Positions 6,876-15,425 are shown, numbered from the stretch's first letter. The stretch: DNA of 30,423 nt from JABDKJ01 sp039028335 (GCA_039028335.1 JBCCIF010000038.1:1-30423), one strand, 5' to 3'. Program-made: numbers and translations. Notes: a model not told the origin generated them from the sequence alone.

Positions 6876-8984
6876 TTAAGCTTGAACTTTACCTTGTGCT
6901 TTATCTATTACATCCTTTGCAACATTTTGAGGCGCTGCAGAGTAGTTTGAAAATTCCATTGTTGATGTTGCTCTACCAGAAGAAATTGTTCTCAAAGTAG
7001 TCACGTATCCGAACATTTCTGACAAAGGAACTTTGGCTTTTACCACCTTAGATCCTGCTCTGTCACCCATGCCTTCAACAACGCCTCTTCTTCTGTTCAA
7101 GTCACCAACAATATCACCCATGTTTTCTTCTGGCGTCAAAACTTCAAGTTTCATAATAGGCTCAAGAAGAACTGGGCTTGCTTGCGGAAGGGCATTTCTA
7201 TATGCCATCTTCGCACAAATTTCAAATGATAATGAATCTGAATCGACTGCGTGGAAAGAACCATCATTCAATTCAACTTTCATTCTATCCATAGGGAAGC
7301 CAGCTAATACACCATTGGTCATAGCCGCCTTAAATCCTTTTTCTACTGAAGGGATAAATTCTTTAGGAATGTTACCCCCTTTAATATTATTTACAAAAGA
7401 CAGTTCATCTTCCTGCTCCTCGTCAGCCGAAGAAATAACTACGCTGATATCTGCAAATTTACCACGTCCACCAGATTGCTTTTTATAAATTTCTCTGTGC
7501 TCAACACGACCTTGAATAGATTCCTTGTAAGCCACCTGGGGAGCACCTTGGTTACACTCAACCTTGAATTCTCTTTTCAATCGATCCATGATGATATCCA
7601 AGTGAAGCTCTCCCATTCCTGAGATTACTGTTTGTCCAGAGTCCTCATCTGTTTTTACTTGGAACGTTGGATCCTCTTCGGATAACTTCCCTAAAGCAAT
7701 TCCCAGTTTATCGACATCTGCCTGTGTTTTCGGTTCAATTGCAATACCGATCACTGGATCAGGGAAATCCATAGATTCCAATACAATAGGTGCATCCTGT
7801 GCACAAAGCGTGTCTCCAGTTTTAATGTCTTTAAACCCTACCAAAGCAGCAATATCACCAGCTTGTAACTGTTCAATTGAATTTTGCTTGTTGGCATGCA
7901 TTTGGAAAATTCTTGAAATACGTTCTTTATTTGAAGAACGGCTATTCCATACATATGAACCTGCATCCAATACACCTGAATATGCTCTCGTAAAGCACAA
8001 TCTTCCAACAAATGGGTCTGTTGCAATTTTGAAAGCCAAAGCCGCAAAGGGCTCTTCAATACTTGGTTTTCTAGAAGCAGGTTCATCCGTTTTAGGATTA
8101 ATTCCTTCGATTGCCGGTGTGTCTATTGGAGAAGGAAGAATTTCCATCACCATATCCAACATTGCTTGTACACCTTTATTCTTAAATGCAGATCCACACA
8201 TCATTGGAACAACTTTTCCAGCGATTGTAGCTTCTCTCAAGGCATCAAGTATTTCTCTCTCAGTCAATGAATTTTCATCTTCGAAATACTTTTCCATTAA
8301 GGTATCGTCAAATTCAGCAACAGCTTCAAGAAGTTGACCTCTTAACTCTCTGGCCTCATCAATGATATCTGCAGGAATCTCCACTTCTTCATAGGTCATT
8401 CCCTGATCGTGTTCATTCCAAACAATTCCTCGGAAATTGATCAAATCAACCACACCTTTGAAATCATCTTCGGCTCCTATATTTAATTGAAGAGGCAATG
8501 CATGGCTGCCAAGCATTTCTTTCACTTGCTGACAAACAGCTAAGAAATCAGCACCTTGACGGTCCATTTTATTCACAAATCCAATACGAGGTACGTTGTA
8601 GTTATTTGCAAGTCTCCAGTTCGTTTCGGACTGAGGTTCTACACCGTCTACTGCAGAAAATAGGAAAACCAATCCATCCAATACTCTTAAAGAACGGTTC
8701 ACCTCTACTGTAAAATCAACGTGGCCAGGAGTGTCAATGATGTTCACGTGATAATCCTGATCTCTGTAATTCCAGTTTAGGGTAGTAGCAGCAGAAGTAA
8801 TGGTAATTCCTCTTTCCTGCTCTTGTTCCATCCAGTCCATTGTTGCAGCACCATCGTGTACTTCACCAATTTTATGGCTTACACCACCATAATATAAGAT
8901 ACGCTCTGTAGTTGTAGTTTTTCCGGCATCAATGTGAGCCGCAATTCCAATGTTTCTCGTAAATTTTAAATCTCTTTTTGACAT
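6876..8984 (-). CDS. fusA: Translation elongation factor G
   Basis: EF-G is the GTPase that moves tRNA and mRNA through the ribosome and, with RRF, recycles ribosomes. The 702-residue length is standard. The G1 motif AHIDAGKT is at 16-23, the switch sequence RGITITSAA at about 58-66, DTPGH at 84-88 and NKMD at 138-141, followed by the domain II to V sequence. Its position between rpsG and rpsJ marks it as the canonical translocase, not an EF-G paralogue. Gaps are 20 bases to rpsG and 4 bases to rpsJ. Confidence 0.98.
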   Translation of the reverse strand: MSKRDLKFTRNIGIAAHIDAGKTTTTERILYYGGVSHKIGEVHDGAATMDWMEQEQERGITITSAATTLNWNYRDQDYHVNIIDTPGHVDFTVEVNRSLRVLDGLVFLFSAVDGVEPQSETNWRLANNYNVPRIGFVNKMDRQGADFLAVCQQVKEMLGSHALPLQLNIGAEDDFKGVVDLINFRGIVWNEHDQGMTYEEVEIPADIIDEARELRGQLLEAVAEFDDTLMEKYFEDENSLTEREILDALREATIAGKVVPMMCGSAFKNKGVQAMLDMVMEILPSPIDTPAIEGINPKTDEPASRKPSIEEPFAALAFKIATDPFVGRLCFTRAYSGVLDAGSYVWNSRSSNKERISRIFQMHANKQNSIEQLQAGDIAALVGFKDIKTGDTLCAQDAPIVLESMDFPDPVIGIAIEPKTQADVDKLGIALGKLSEEDPTFQVKTDEDSGQTVISGMGELHLDIIMDRLKREFKVECNQGAPQVAYKESIQGRVEHREIYKKQSGGRGKFADISVVISSADEEQEDELSFVNNIKGGNIPKEFIPSVEKGFKAAMTNGVLAGFPMDRMKVELNDGSFHAVDSDSLSFEICAKMAYRNALPQASPVLLEPIMKLEVLTPEENMGDIVGDLNRRRGVVEGMGDRAGSKVVKAKVPLSEMFGYVTTLRTISSGRATSTMEFSNYSAAPQNVAKDVIDKAQGKVQA

Positions 8985-9004
8985 CTCTTTAGTACATTAA
9001 TATA

Positions 9005-9472
9005 TTAGAATCTAAAATGGGAGAAAGCTTTGTTTGCTTCCGCCATTCTATGCGTATCCTCTTTTTTCTTGTATGCTCCACCTTCTTCTTTGGCAGCAGC
9101 CATAATTTCTGCAGCCAATTTATTCTCCATTCCCTTTTCGTTTCGTTGCCTTGAATATTTGATCATCCATTTCATCCCTTGAGAAAGTTTTCTGCTATCG
9201 CGAATAGGAGTTGGAATTTGAAAGGTTGCACCTCCGACTCTTCGAGATCTCACCTCAACGGCAGGAGTCACGTTACTTAAACCAGTCTTGAACGTTTCTA
9301 GCCCGTTTTCCTTTGTTTTCTCCTCAATGATGTCCATCGCCTTGTAAAAAATGTCAAAGGCTTTACTCTTTTTCCCATCCAACATCAGATTGTTGACGAA
9401 TTTGGTAACCAATGTTTCGTTAAATTTCGGATCGGGCAAGATAACATGCTGTTTGGCTCTTTTTCTTCTCAT
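9005..9472 (-). CDS. rpsG: 30S ribosomal protein S7 (uS7)
   Basis: S7 nucleates assembly of the 30S head and lines the E site. It has 155 residues with the signature DPKFNETLVTKFVNNLMLDG near the start and the conserved PAVEVRSRRVGGATFQIP. The start has an AAAGGA stretch a few bases upstream, one of the few Shine-Dalgarno-like sequences in this operon. It lies 13 bases after rpsL and 20 bases before fusA. Confidence 0.97.
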   Translation of the reverse strand: MRRKRAKQHVILPDPKFNETLVTKFVNNLMLDGKKSKAFDIFYKAMDIIEEKTKENGLETFKTGLSNVTPAVEVRSRRVGGATFQIPTPIRDSRKLSQGMKWMIKYSRQRNEKGMENKLAAEIMAAAKEEGGAYKKKEDTHRMAEANKAFSHFRF

Positions 9473-9485
9473 CTTCCTTTAAGAT

Positions 9486-9860
9486 TTATTTCTTAGGTCT
9501 TTTTGCTCCGTACTTCGATCTTCTCTGAAGTCTGCCTTCAACACCTGCAGTATCCAAAGCCCCACGAACGATGTGATAACGAACACCAGGTAAGTCCTTA
9601 ACTCTTCCACCTCTTACAAGTACAATCGAGTGCTCTTGCAAATTGTGTCCTTCTCCTCCGATGTAAGCATTCACTTCATTTCCATTCGTCAATCTAACTC
9701 TGGCAACCTTTCTCATTGCTGAGTTTGGCTTCTTAGGAGTGGTGGTGTATACTCTCACACAAACACCTCTTCTTTGAGGACAAGACTGCAATGCAGCAGA
9801 CTTACTTGTCTTCTTTTTGGAGATGCGTCCTTTTCTCACTAATTGTTGAATTGTAGGCAT
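9486..9860 (-). CDS. rpsL: 30S ribosomal protein S12 (uS12)
   Basis: S12 is the decoding-centre protein that governs fidelity, and it is the first gene of the operon. It has 124 residues with the signatures CPQRRGVCVRVYTTTPKKPN and GGRVKDLPGVRYHIVRG. Both lysines of PKKPNS and the lysine of RVKDLPG, the sites of classical streptomycin-resistance changes, are wild type, so no resistance is predicted from this gene. A consensus promoter is found 55-84 bases upstream. Confidence 0.98.
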   Translation of the reverse strand: MPTIQQLVRKGRISKKKTSKSAALQSCPQRRGVCVRVYTTTPKKPNSAMRKVARVRLTNGNEVNAYIGGEGHNLQEHSIVLVRGGRVKDLPGVRYHIVRGALDTAGVEGRLQRRSKYGAKRPKK

Positions 9861-9890
9861 ATTTTCTACTTATAATTTATTCCAATAACA

Positions 9891-9912
9891 AAAAGCCCTC
9901 TTTTTAAGGGGG
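9891..9912 (-). other. Short hairpin plus U-tract at the 5' end of the ribosomal operon mRNA
   Basis: On the minus strand, right after the promoter, the leader reads CCCTT-AAAAA-GAGGG followed by CTTTTTG. This would fold into a 5-bp stem (one G-U pair) with a U-run. It resembles a small terminator but begins at or within a few bases of the predicted transcription start, too early for normal intrinsic termination. A role in 5'-end stability or start-proximal pausing is speculation. Confidence 0.4.
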
Positions 9913-9914
9913 TG

Positions 9915-9944
9915 CAAATGTATGCTTTTTTCTTTACAAATCAA
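9915..9944 (-). promoter_or_regulatory. Bacteroidota consensus promoter of the ribosomal operon
   Basis: On the minus strand the -33 element TTG (9942-9944) is followed by exactly 19 bases and then TACATTTG (9915-9922). This is a full match to the Bacteroidota sigma-A pattern TTG-N19-TAnnTTTG. The predicted start lies near 9908-9911, giving a leader of about 50 bases before rpsL. The following bases (CACCCCC) resemble those after the tRNA-Glu promoter at 22693-22722. Confidence 0.85.
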
Positions 9945-10144
9945 CCCCTGTAATTCAATAAAATCACCTTTTTTTGGTTGGATTTAGAGCAATACGAATT
10001 TTTGTGAGATTAGTTCCTGGAAATCACCACTTTATGGCGATAATCATTTTTTTATTTTTGGTTAAAACCAAGGGATTTTCCAATGTTAATTTTTGCACGA
10101 ATAATTCAAAGTGCAATTCGAAGGATAAATTCTATTTTTGAGCA

Positions 10145-12454
10145 ATGAATTTTTTGAGCGATTTGAATGAAAGGCAGCGTAATGCTGTTGAGAAATTGAG
10201 CGGTCCTATGATGGTCATAGCTGGCGCGGGTTCTGGTAAAACGAGAGTGTTGACTTATCGCATCGCGAATTTAATTCAGAATGGAACAGATCCGTTTCGG
10301 ATTTTAGCGCTGACATTTACGAATAAAGCTGCCAGGGAGATGAAAAGTCGCATAGCCAGTATTATTGGTGAATCAGAAGCCAAAAATATTTGGATGGGGA
10401 CCTTCCATTCCATTTTTGCCAGAATTCTGAGATTTGAGGCGGAGAAGCTCGGTTACCCCTCAAACTTTACCATTTATGATACGCAAGACTCTAAGAGTTT
10501 GATTAAGACGATATTGAAGGAAAAAAAACTTGACGATAAAATCTACAAACCCAATGGGGTGTATAGCCGTATTTCAAATTCGAAGAATAACCTTATTGGC
10601 CCTAAGGCTTATATGGCGAATGAGGAGATCATGTATGAAGATAGTCAGAGTGGAAGAGATCAAATGGGGGTGGTATATGCAGAATATTGTTTAAGATGTT
10701 ATAAAGCTGGAGCAATGGATTTTGACGACTTGCTCTACAAAACCAATGTGTTATTTAGAGATTTTCCAGAAGCGCTCTACACTTATCAGCACAAATTCAA
10801 TCATGTTTTGGTAGATGAGTATCAAGATACGAATTACTCACAATATTTAATTGTAAAGAAAATTGCTGCTGTGCATGAAAACATATGCGTTGTTGGCGAT
10901 GATGCTCAAAGTATTTACGCTTTCCGAGGAGCAAACATCCAGAACATACTAAACTTCAGAAAAGATTATCATGAGTGTCAACTTTTTAAGTTGGAGCAAA
11001 ATTATCGATCTACGAAGAATATAGTTGAAGCTGCAAATTCTTTGATTGATAAGAACAAAGACCGTATTGAAAAGGTGGTCTGGACAGAAAATGGAGATGG
11101 AGATAAGATTAAGGTTGTGAGAAATCATTCAGATAATGAGGAAGGGAGCTTTGTTGCCGATCAGATTTTTCAAATTAAAATGTCTGCGCAATTGAAGCAC
11201 CAAGATTTTGCTGTCTTGTATAGAACGAATGCGCAATCAAGGGCGATTGAAGAGTCTTTGAGAAAAATTAATTTGCCGTACAAGATATACGGAGGCTTGT
11301 CATTCTACCAAAGAAAGGAAATCAAAGACCTCCTGGCCTATTATCGCCTGATATGCAATCATAATGATGAAGAGGCACTTAAAAGGGTTATTAATTATCC
11401 TGCAAGAGGTATTGGGAAAACGAGTTTGGATAGGATAATTCTTGCTGCAAATGATAATGGTGTTTCTCTTTGGGAAGTTATCGCGAATACAGAAAAGTAT
11501 GAGCTAAAAGTGAATAGTTCGATCAAGCGAAAGTTGATAGACTTCACAACAATGATAATGAGATTCGCCAGTGCCTTGGAATATACAAAGGCTTATGACC
11601 TTGGATATGAAGTGGCAAAGCATGTTGGTATTCTTAAAGAGCTCTATACAGATAAGAGTCCAGAAGGTGTTGCACGTTATGAGAATATCCAGGAATTACT
11701 GAATGCTCTTAAAGATTTTTCAGAACAGGAAAATCAAGAAGGTGGAGTGCAAACTTTGAGCGAGTTTCTTCTAGATGTGGCTTTGCTCACCGATGCTGAT
11801 TCCGATAGTGAGAATCCAGAAGAAAATGATCATATTTCTTTGATGACAATCCATATGGCTAAAGGCCTTGAGTTTCCCTATGTATTTGTCGTGGGCATGG
11901 AAGAGAATTTGTTTCCATCTCAAATGTCGATGAACTCAAGGACTGAATTAGAGGAAGAAAGAAGATTGTTTTATGTGGCAATAACCAGAGCAATGAAAAA
12001 GTGCACTTTATCCTATGCTACTTCACGATTCAGATGGGGAAATTTGATCTATTCAGAACCGAGCCGTTTTATTGAAGAAATTGATAAGAAATACTTAGAC
12101 GCTCCAGATAGTGATGTCCGAACCAATTTTAATAATTGGGGTGAAGATGCAGGTTTTGGGTCAGGCTGGAACAAAAAACCCGTTACCCGTAAACCCGAAC
12201 AATTTATTCCTCGAGCTAAATCGGGAAAATCGTTAAAAAAAGTTACTCGGGCAACAGGCAATATAAGTAATGAGTTATTAAGCTTGAATGTGGGCGATGA
12301 AGTAATGCATCTTAAATTTGGGAAAGGGAAAGTGATCAAGATTGAAGGAGAAAGCCCGAACCTAAAGGCGACAATTTTTTTTAGTAGAGCAGGCAACAAA
12401 CAGTTGCTATTGAAGTTTGCGAAATTGAAGATCTTGAACAGTTCTAAAAATTGA
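10145..12454 (+). CDS. ATP-dependent 3'-5' DNA helicase, UvrD/PcrA family
   Basis: This is a superfamily 1A helicase that unwinds DNA in repair and in clearing stalled forks or RNA polymerase. It has 769 residues. Motifs appear in order: Walker A GAGSGKT at 27-33, the Walker B region DEYQDTN at 224-230, GDDAQSIYAFRGA at 251-263, QNYRST at 285-290, VGMEENLFP and RRLFYVAITRA further on. The C-terminus has VGDEVMHLKFGKGKV, the Tudor-like module of PcrA that contacts RNA polymerase, so PcrA is the best match within the family. It is divergent from the ribosomal operon. Its own promoter is unclear: weak -7-like sequences occur at 10088-10095 (AATTTTTG, followed by CAC) and 10133-10140 (TATTTTTG), the second very close to the ATG. 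Confidence 0.96.
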   Translation: MNFLSDLNERQRNAVEKLSGPMMVIAGAGSGKTRVLTYRIANLIQNGTDPFRILALTFTNKAAREMKSRIASIIGESEAKNIWMGTFHSIFARILRFEAEKLGYPSNFTIYDTQDSKSLIKTILKEKKLDDKIYKPNGVYSRISNSKNNLIGPKAYMANEEIMYEDSQSGRDQMGVVYAEYCLRCYKAGAMDFDDLLYKTNVLFRDFPEALYTYQHKFNHVLVDEYQDTNYSQYLIVKKIAAVHENICVVGDDAQSIYAFRGANIQNILNFRKDYHECQLFKLEQNYRSTKNIVEAANSLIDKNKDRIEKVVWTENGDGDKIKVVRNHSDNEEGSFVADQIFQIKMSAQLKHQDFAVLYRTNAQSRAIEESLRKINLPYKIYGGLSFYQRKEIKDLLAYYRLICNHNDEEALKRVINYPARGIGKTSLDRIILAANDNGVSLWEVIANTEKYELKVNSSIKRKLIDFTTMIMRFASALEYTKAYDLGYEVAKHVGILKELYTDKSPEGVARYENIQELLNALKDFSEQENQEGGVQTLSEFLLDVALLTDADSDSENPEENDHISLMTIHMAKGLEFPYVFVVGMEENLFPSQMSMNSRTELEEERRLFYVAITRAMKKCTLSYATSRFRWGNLIYSEPSRFIEEIDKKYLDAPDSDVRTNFNNWGEDAGFGSGWNKKPVTRKPEQFIPRAKSGKSLKKVTRATGNISNELLSLNVGDEVMHLKFGKGKVIKIEGESPNLKATIFFSRAGNKQLLLKFAKLKILNSSKN

Positions 12455-12477
12455 TCTTATCAGTCGATTGAATTAAT

Positions 12478-12485
12478 TACATTTG
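12478..12485 (+). promoter_or_regulatory. Candidate -7 element before the DUF4290-murA unit
   Basis: TACATTTG matches the Bacteroidota TAnnTTTG element exactly and ends 17 bases before the ATG at 12503. The nearest upstream TTG at 12451-12453 is 24 bases away, wider than the usual 19-20, so the -33 part is weak. Confidence 0.45.
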
Positions 12486-12502
12486 ACCCTCAAAATTTTA
12501 CA

Positions 12503-13150
12503 ATGACAGATTTAGAGTATAATTCGACACGTCCTCACCTTTCTCTTCCAGAATACGGCAGAAATGTTCAGAAGATGGTGAATTTTTGCAAAACAGTTGA
12601 AGACAGAGAAGAAAGAAATAAAGTTGCAAGCGCTATCATCAACCTAATGGGACAGCTCAATCCTCATTTGAGAGATGTCGAAGATTATACCCACAAACTT
12701 TGGGATCACCTTTATATTATGGCGGATTTTGATCTAGATGTAGAATCACCTTATCCGGTCCCAGCTAGAGAAACTTTTCAAGAAAGGCCTGAACGTATTC
12801 CCTATCCTGCTGGACGACCAAAGTATGGTCATTATGGAAAAGCAGTTCAAGATTTAATTAAAAAGGCATGCGAGATTGAGAATCCAGATGAGAAAAAATA
12901 TTTGGTAAATCTAATAGCCAATCTCATGAAGCGTTTTTATTTAACATGGAATCGCGATAGTGTCAGAGATGAAGTGATTTTGGCTCACATCGAAGAATTA
13001 TCAGATGGTAAACTAAAAGTTAGCCCTGAAGAAGTTCAATTTGCAGCTACCTCAGATATCATTAGCTCAAACAGAAAAGTGAAAAGAAAAATGGGTTCCA
13101 AAGGAGGATCAAAAAAGGGCAAGAACTCAAACAGAAGAAGAAGATATTAA
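12503..13150 (+). CDS. DUF4290 domain protein
   Basis: A protein of 215 residues that I recognise as the DUF4290 family, found in Bacteroidota and without a known function. The N-terminal two thirds is mainly helical and carries the motifs LPEYGRNVQKMV (residues 16-27) and PKYGHYGKAVQDLI, which look like two related halves since each has a YGR/YGK-type element followed by a helix. The last 25 residues are very basic and Gly/Ser-rich (KGGSKKGKNSNRRRRY), suggesting contact with nucleic acid or another polyanion. There is no signal peptide, so it is cytosolic. murA begins directly after its stop codon, and this pairing with murA is a recurrent arrangement as far as I recall. A role linked to cell-wall synthesis is guesswork. 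Confidence 0.85.
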   Translation: MTDLEYNSTRPHLSLPEYGRNVQKMVNFCKTVEDREERNKVASAIINLMGQLNPHLRDVEDYTHKLWDHLYIMADFDLDVESPYPVPARETFQERPERIPYPAGRPKYGHYGKAVQDLIKKACEIENPDEKKYLVNLIANLMKRFYLTWNRDSVRDEVILAHIEELSDGKLKVSPEEVQFAATSDIISSNRKVKRKMGSKGGSKKGKNSNRRRRY

Positions 13151-14458
13151 ATGGGAACATTTGAAGTCATTGGAGGACAACCTTTAAATGGAGAGATTAT
13201 TCCTCAGGGAGCCAAGAACGAAGTGCTTCAAATTATTTCAGCGACCCTACTTACGGCTGAAAAAGTAACAATTTCGAATATACCTGATATCGTAGATGTT
13301 CGCAGATTAATGGATTTGCTTAGCAGCCTAGGATCTAAAGTTGAGCATGTAGGACATGAAACCTATTCATTTCAAGCAGACGATATTGACCTTGATTATT
13401 TGAGTTCTCCCGAATTTAAAGAAAAGGGAGCAGGCCTAAGAGGGTCAATAATGATTGTCGGACCATTGTTAGCGAGATTTGGAAAAGGGTATATACCCAA
13501 ACCAGGCGGAGATAAAATCGGGAGAAGAAGATTAGATACGCATTTTCAAGGCTTCATTGATTTAGGTGCAGAATTTAAATACGAGGCAGATAGCAGTTTC
13601 TATGGAGTTGAGGCGAAACAACTGAAGGGAACATATATGTTGTTGGATGAAGCTTCAGTAACCGGAACAGCAAATATTGTGATGGCTGCTGTTTTAGCTG
13701 AAGGTGAAACTACCATTTATAATGCCGCGTGTGAACCTTATTTGCAACAGCTTTGCAAAATGCTGAATAGAATGGGTGCGAAGATAAGAGGCATTGGTTC
13801 AAATTTGTTGAAGATAGAAGGGGTTGATTCTTTAGGAGGTACCGATCACCGATGCTTGCCCGACATGATTGAAATAGGCAGTTTTATCGGGCTGGCTGCC
13901 ATGACATCTTCCGAGATTACCATAAAAGATGTTGCGTATGACGAATTAGGTCAAATACCTTTAATTTTCAGAAGGTTAGGTATTCAGTTAGAAAGAAGGG
14001 GAGAAGATTTATTCGTTCCAGCTCAAGATCATTATGAAATTGAGACCTTTATTGATGGTTCTATCTTAACCGTAGCGGATGCACCTTGGCCGGGATTCAC
14101 GCCAGACTTGTTAAGCATTATTTTGGTTACTGCCACGCAAGCTAAAGGCTCTGTTCTAGTCCATCAGAAAATGTTTGAGAGCCGATTGTTTTTTGTAGAT
14201 AAATTGATCGATATGGGCGCGCAAATTATTTTATGTGATCCTCACCGTGCTACCGTTATTGGTATCGATAAAAAATACCCATTGAAGGGAATTTCAATGA
14301 CATCACCAGATATTCGAGCGGGAGTCTCTCTGCTTATTGCTGCCTTATCTGCAAGTGGTAAGAGTACAATTCACAATGTGCATCAAATAGACAGAGGTTA
14401 TCAAAATATAGATACACGTTTAAAAGCTTTAGGCGCCAATATTAACCGCGTGGCGTAA
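13151..14458 (+). CDS. murA: UDP-N-acetylglucosamine 1-carboxyvinyltransferase, Asp-type
   Basis: MurA transfers enolpyruvate from PEP to UDP-GlcNAc, the first committed step of peptidoglycan synthesis in the cytosol. It has 435 residues with K22-N23 (GAKN) in the substrate-binding start of the fold and the mobile loop KPGGDKIGRRRLDTH at about 117-131. The loop position that is the catalytic Cys115 in E. coli is D121 here. Asp at this site occurs in mycobacteria and chlamydiae, and gives an active enzyme that fosfomycin cannot alkylate. Intrinsic fosfomycin insensitivity is therefore a sound prediction. It starts with no gap after the DUF4290 stop codon, and its own stop overlaps the ATG of a small broken gene. 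Confidence 0.97.
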   Translation: MGTFEVIGGQPLNGEIIPQGAKNEVLQIISATLLTAEKVTISNIPDIVDVRRLMDLLSSLGSKVEHVGHETYSFQADDIDLDYLSSPEFKEKGAGLRGSIMIVGPLLARFGKGYIPKPGGDKIGRRRLDTHFQGFIDLGAEFKYEADSSFYGVEAKQLKGTYMLLDEASVTGTANIVMAAVLAEGETTIYNAACEPYLQQLCKMLNRMGAKIRGIGSNLLKIEGVDSLGGTDHRCLPDMIEIGSFIGLAAMTSSEITIKDVAYDELGQIPLIFRRLGIQLERRGEDLFVPAQDHYEIETFIDGSILTVADAPWPGFTPDLLSIILVTATQAKGSVLVHQKMFESRLFFVDKLIDMGAQIILCDPHRATVIGIDKKYPLKGISMTSPDIRAGVSLLIAALSASGKSTIHNVHQIDRGYQNIDTRLKALGANINRVA

Positions 14459-14725
14459 TGTGCTTTATTGATGGGCTTTTGGGAGGAAAAAAAACTTCAA
14501 ATGCCGTCAACATAAGAAATTTGATCATAGTGATGGAGCAAGCAGGCATGGTAGATTAAATACTGTAAACGTGCTAAAGACAAGCAAATAGATGTAAATA
14601 ATCATGAGTCGAATCATGCATTTATTCATGAGTTTGTCGTCAAACATTTAGATGGAATCAAATTGAAACAAAAAGAAAAGTATAGTCAATGTCCCACATG
14701 CAAGGCGAATTACTATCTGCGGTAA
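14458..14725 (+). pseudogene. Small Cys/His-rich protein gene, apparently broken by two frameshifts
   Basis: The ATG shares a base with the murA stop (TAATG). The first frame gives MCFIDGLLGGKK up to an A8 run at 14487-14494. A second frame continues with NFKCRQHKKFDHSDGASRHG. After the AAA at 14558-14560 a third frame continues with YCKRAKDKQIDVNNHE and runs to a TAA at 14723-14725. Adding one A at each run joins all three into a plausible 89-residue protein, rich in Lys, His and Cys and ending in a CPTCKANYYLR tail. The spacing of Cys and His (KCRQH, KYC, CPTC) suggests a zinc-binding fold. I do not recognise the family. Either a decayed gene or homopolymer sequencing errors would explain it. 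The continuous protein-like composition across the three frames is the main evidence. Confidence 0.55.
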
Positions 14726-14860
14726 CGAATTGCTTTCCCATACGTATTCAATAAGTACTGAAAAGACTACAATTCTGGCTTGGTATTTGTAATTAAGAGC
14801 CTTTAGTTAAAGCAGAATAAAAACGATAAATACATTATTTTTGTAAAGAAAATTGAGATA
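14726..14860. other. Intergenic stretch before the TlpA-like gene
   Basis: I see no open reading frame of note, no terminator and no RNA gene here. The only candidate signal is a -7-like element at 14836-14843. Confidence 0.5.
14836..14843 (+). promoter_or_regulatory. Candidate -7 element of the TlpA-like gene
   Basis: TATTTTTG fits TAnnTTTG and ends 17 bases before the ATG at 14861. No TTG occurs at the expected -33 distance, so this is a partial match. Confidence 0.4.
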
Positions 14861-15400
14861 ATGAAAAAAATCAGAAATATCACCCTCGTTTTGGGAGCGG
14901 CTTTGTTTTTAATGTCGATGACATCAGATGCTCCTAAAGTTGGAACTAATGTTGGGGACATAGCTCCAAATATTGAATTTGAAGGGCCTGATGGTAAAGT
15001 TATGAGCCTTGCTGACTTAAAAGGGAACATTGTTCTTATTGATTTCTGGGCTTCATGGTGCGGACCGTGTCGAAGGGAAAATCCAAATGTAGTCTCTGCA
15101 TACGATAAGTATAAAAAGGCAAAATTCAAGAGCGCTAAGGGATTTGAGGTATTCTCTGTTTCCTTAGATAAAACAAAAGAAAGCTGGAAAGGCGCAATTG
15201 CCAAAGATGGTTTAAAATGGAAATATCATGTTAGTGATTTAAAAGGTTGGAAGTCAGCAGCAGCTGCTTCTTATGGTGTCCGATCTATACCTACTGCATT
15301 TTTGATCGATGAAAGTGGAGTTATCGTGGCAAAAGGAAAGGACCTGAGAGGTATTGGATTGCATCGGCAAATTGACTCACATGTGAAGAGCTTCAAGTAA
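14861..15400 (+). CDS. Secreted TlpA-like thioredoxin-fold protein
   Basis: A 179-residue protein of the TlpA/ResA thioredoxin group, which reduces or rearranges disulfides in exported proteins or delivers electrons in the periplasm. A signal peptide is visible at residues 1 to about 23 (basic MKKIRN, then a hydrophobic stretch), without a lipobox cysteine. The active site WCGPC is at 66-70 (C67, C70), preceded by VLIDFWAS, and the cis-proline motif RSIPT is at 141-145 (P144). The segment VGDIAPNIEFEGPDGKV is the usual AhpC-TSA/TlpA start. It stands alone between the broken gene and a strong terminator. The exact partner protein cannot be told. Confidence 0.92.
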   Translation: MKKIRNITLVLGAALFLMSMTSDAPKVGTNVGDIAPNIEFEGPDGKVMSLADLKGNIVLIDFWASWCGPCRRENPNVVSAYDKYKKAKFKSAKGFEVFSVSLDKTKESWKGAIAKDGLKWKYHVSDLKGWKSAAAASYGVRSIPTAFLIDESGVIVAKGKDLRGIGLHRQIDSHVKSFK

Positions 15401-15425
15401 ATACCTGAAGAAAATATTTGAATAG

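Noticed and set aside
7033..8337. Long plus-strand reading frames opposite fusA
   Set aside because: Codon bias of a highly expressed gene often opens the antisense frame; fusA in the minus strand is unambiguous.
9891..9912. Classical transcription attenuator in the ribosomal operon leader
   Set aside because: The hairpin begins at the predicted start site, so the polymerase would not have cleared the promoter; it is listed only as a 5' structure.
14458..14559. Intact 33-residue protein after murA
   Set aside because: The first frame alone ends in a sequence without family character, while the two following frames carry the Cys/His-rich conserved-looking part; a frameshifted longer gene explains it better.
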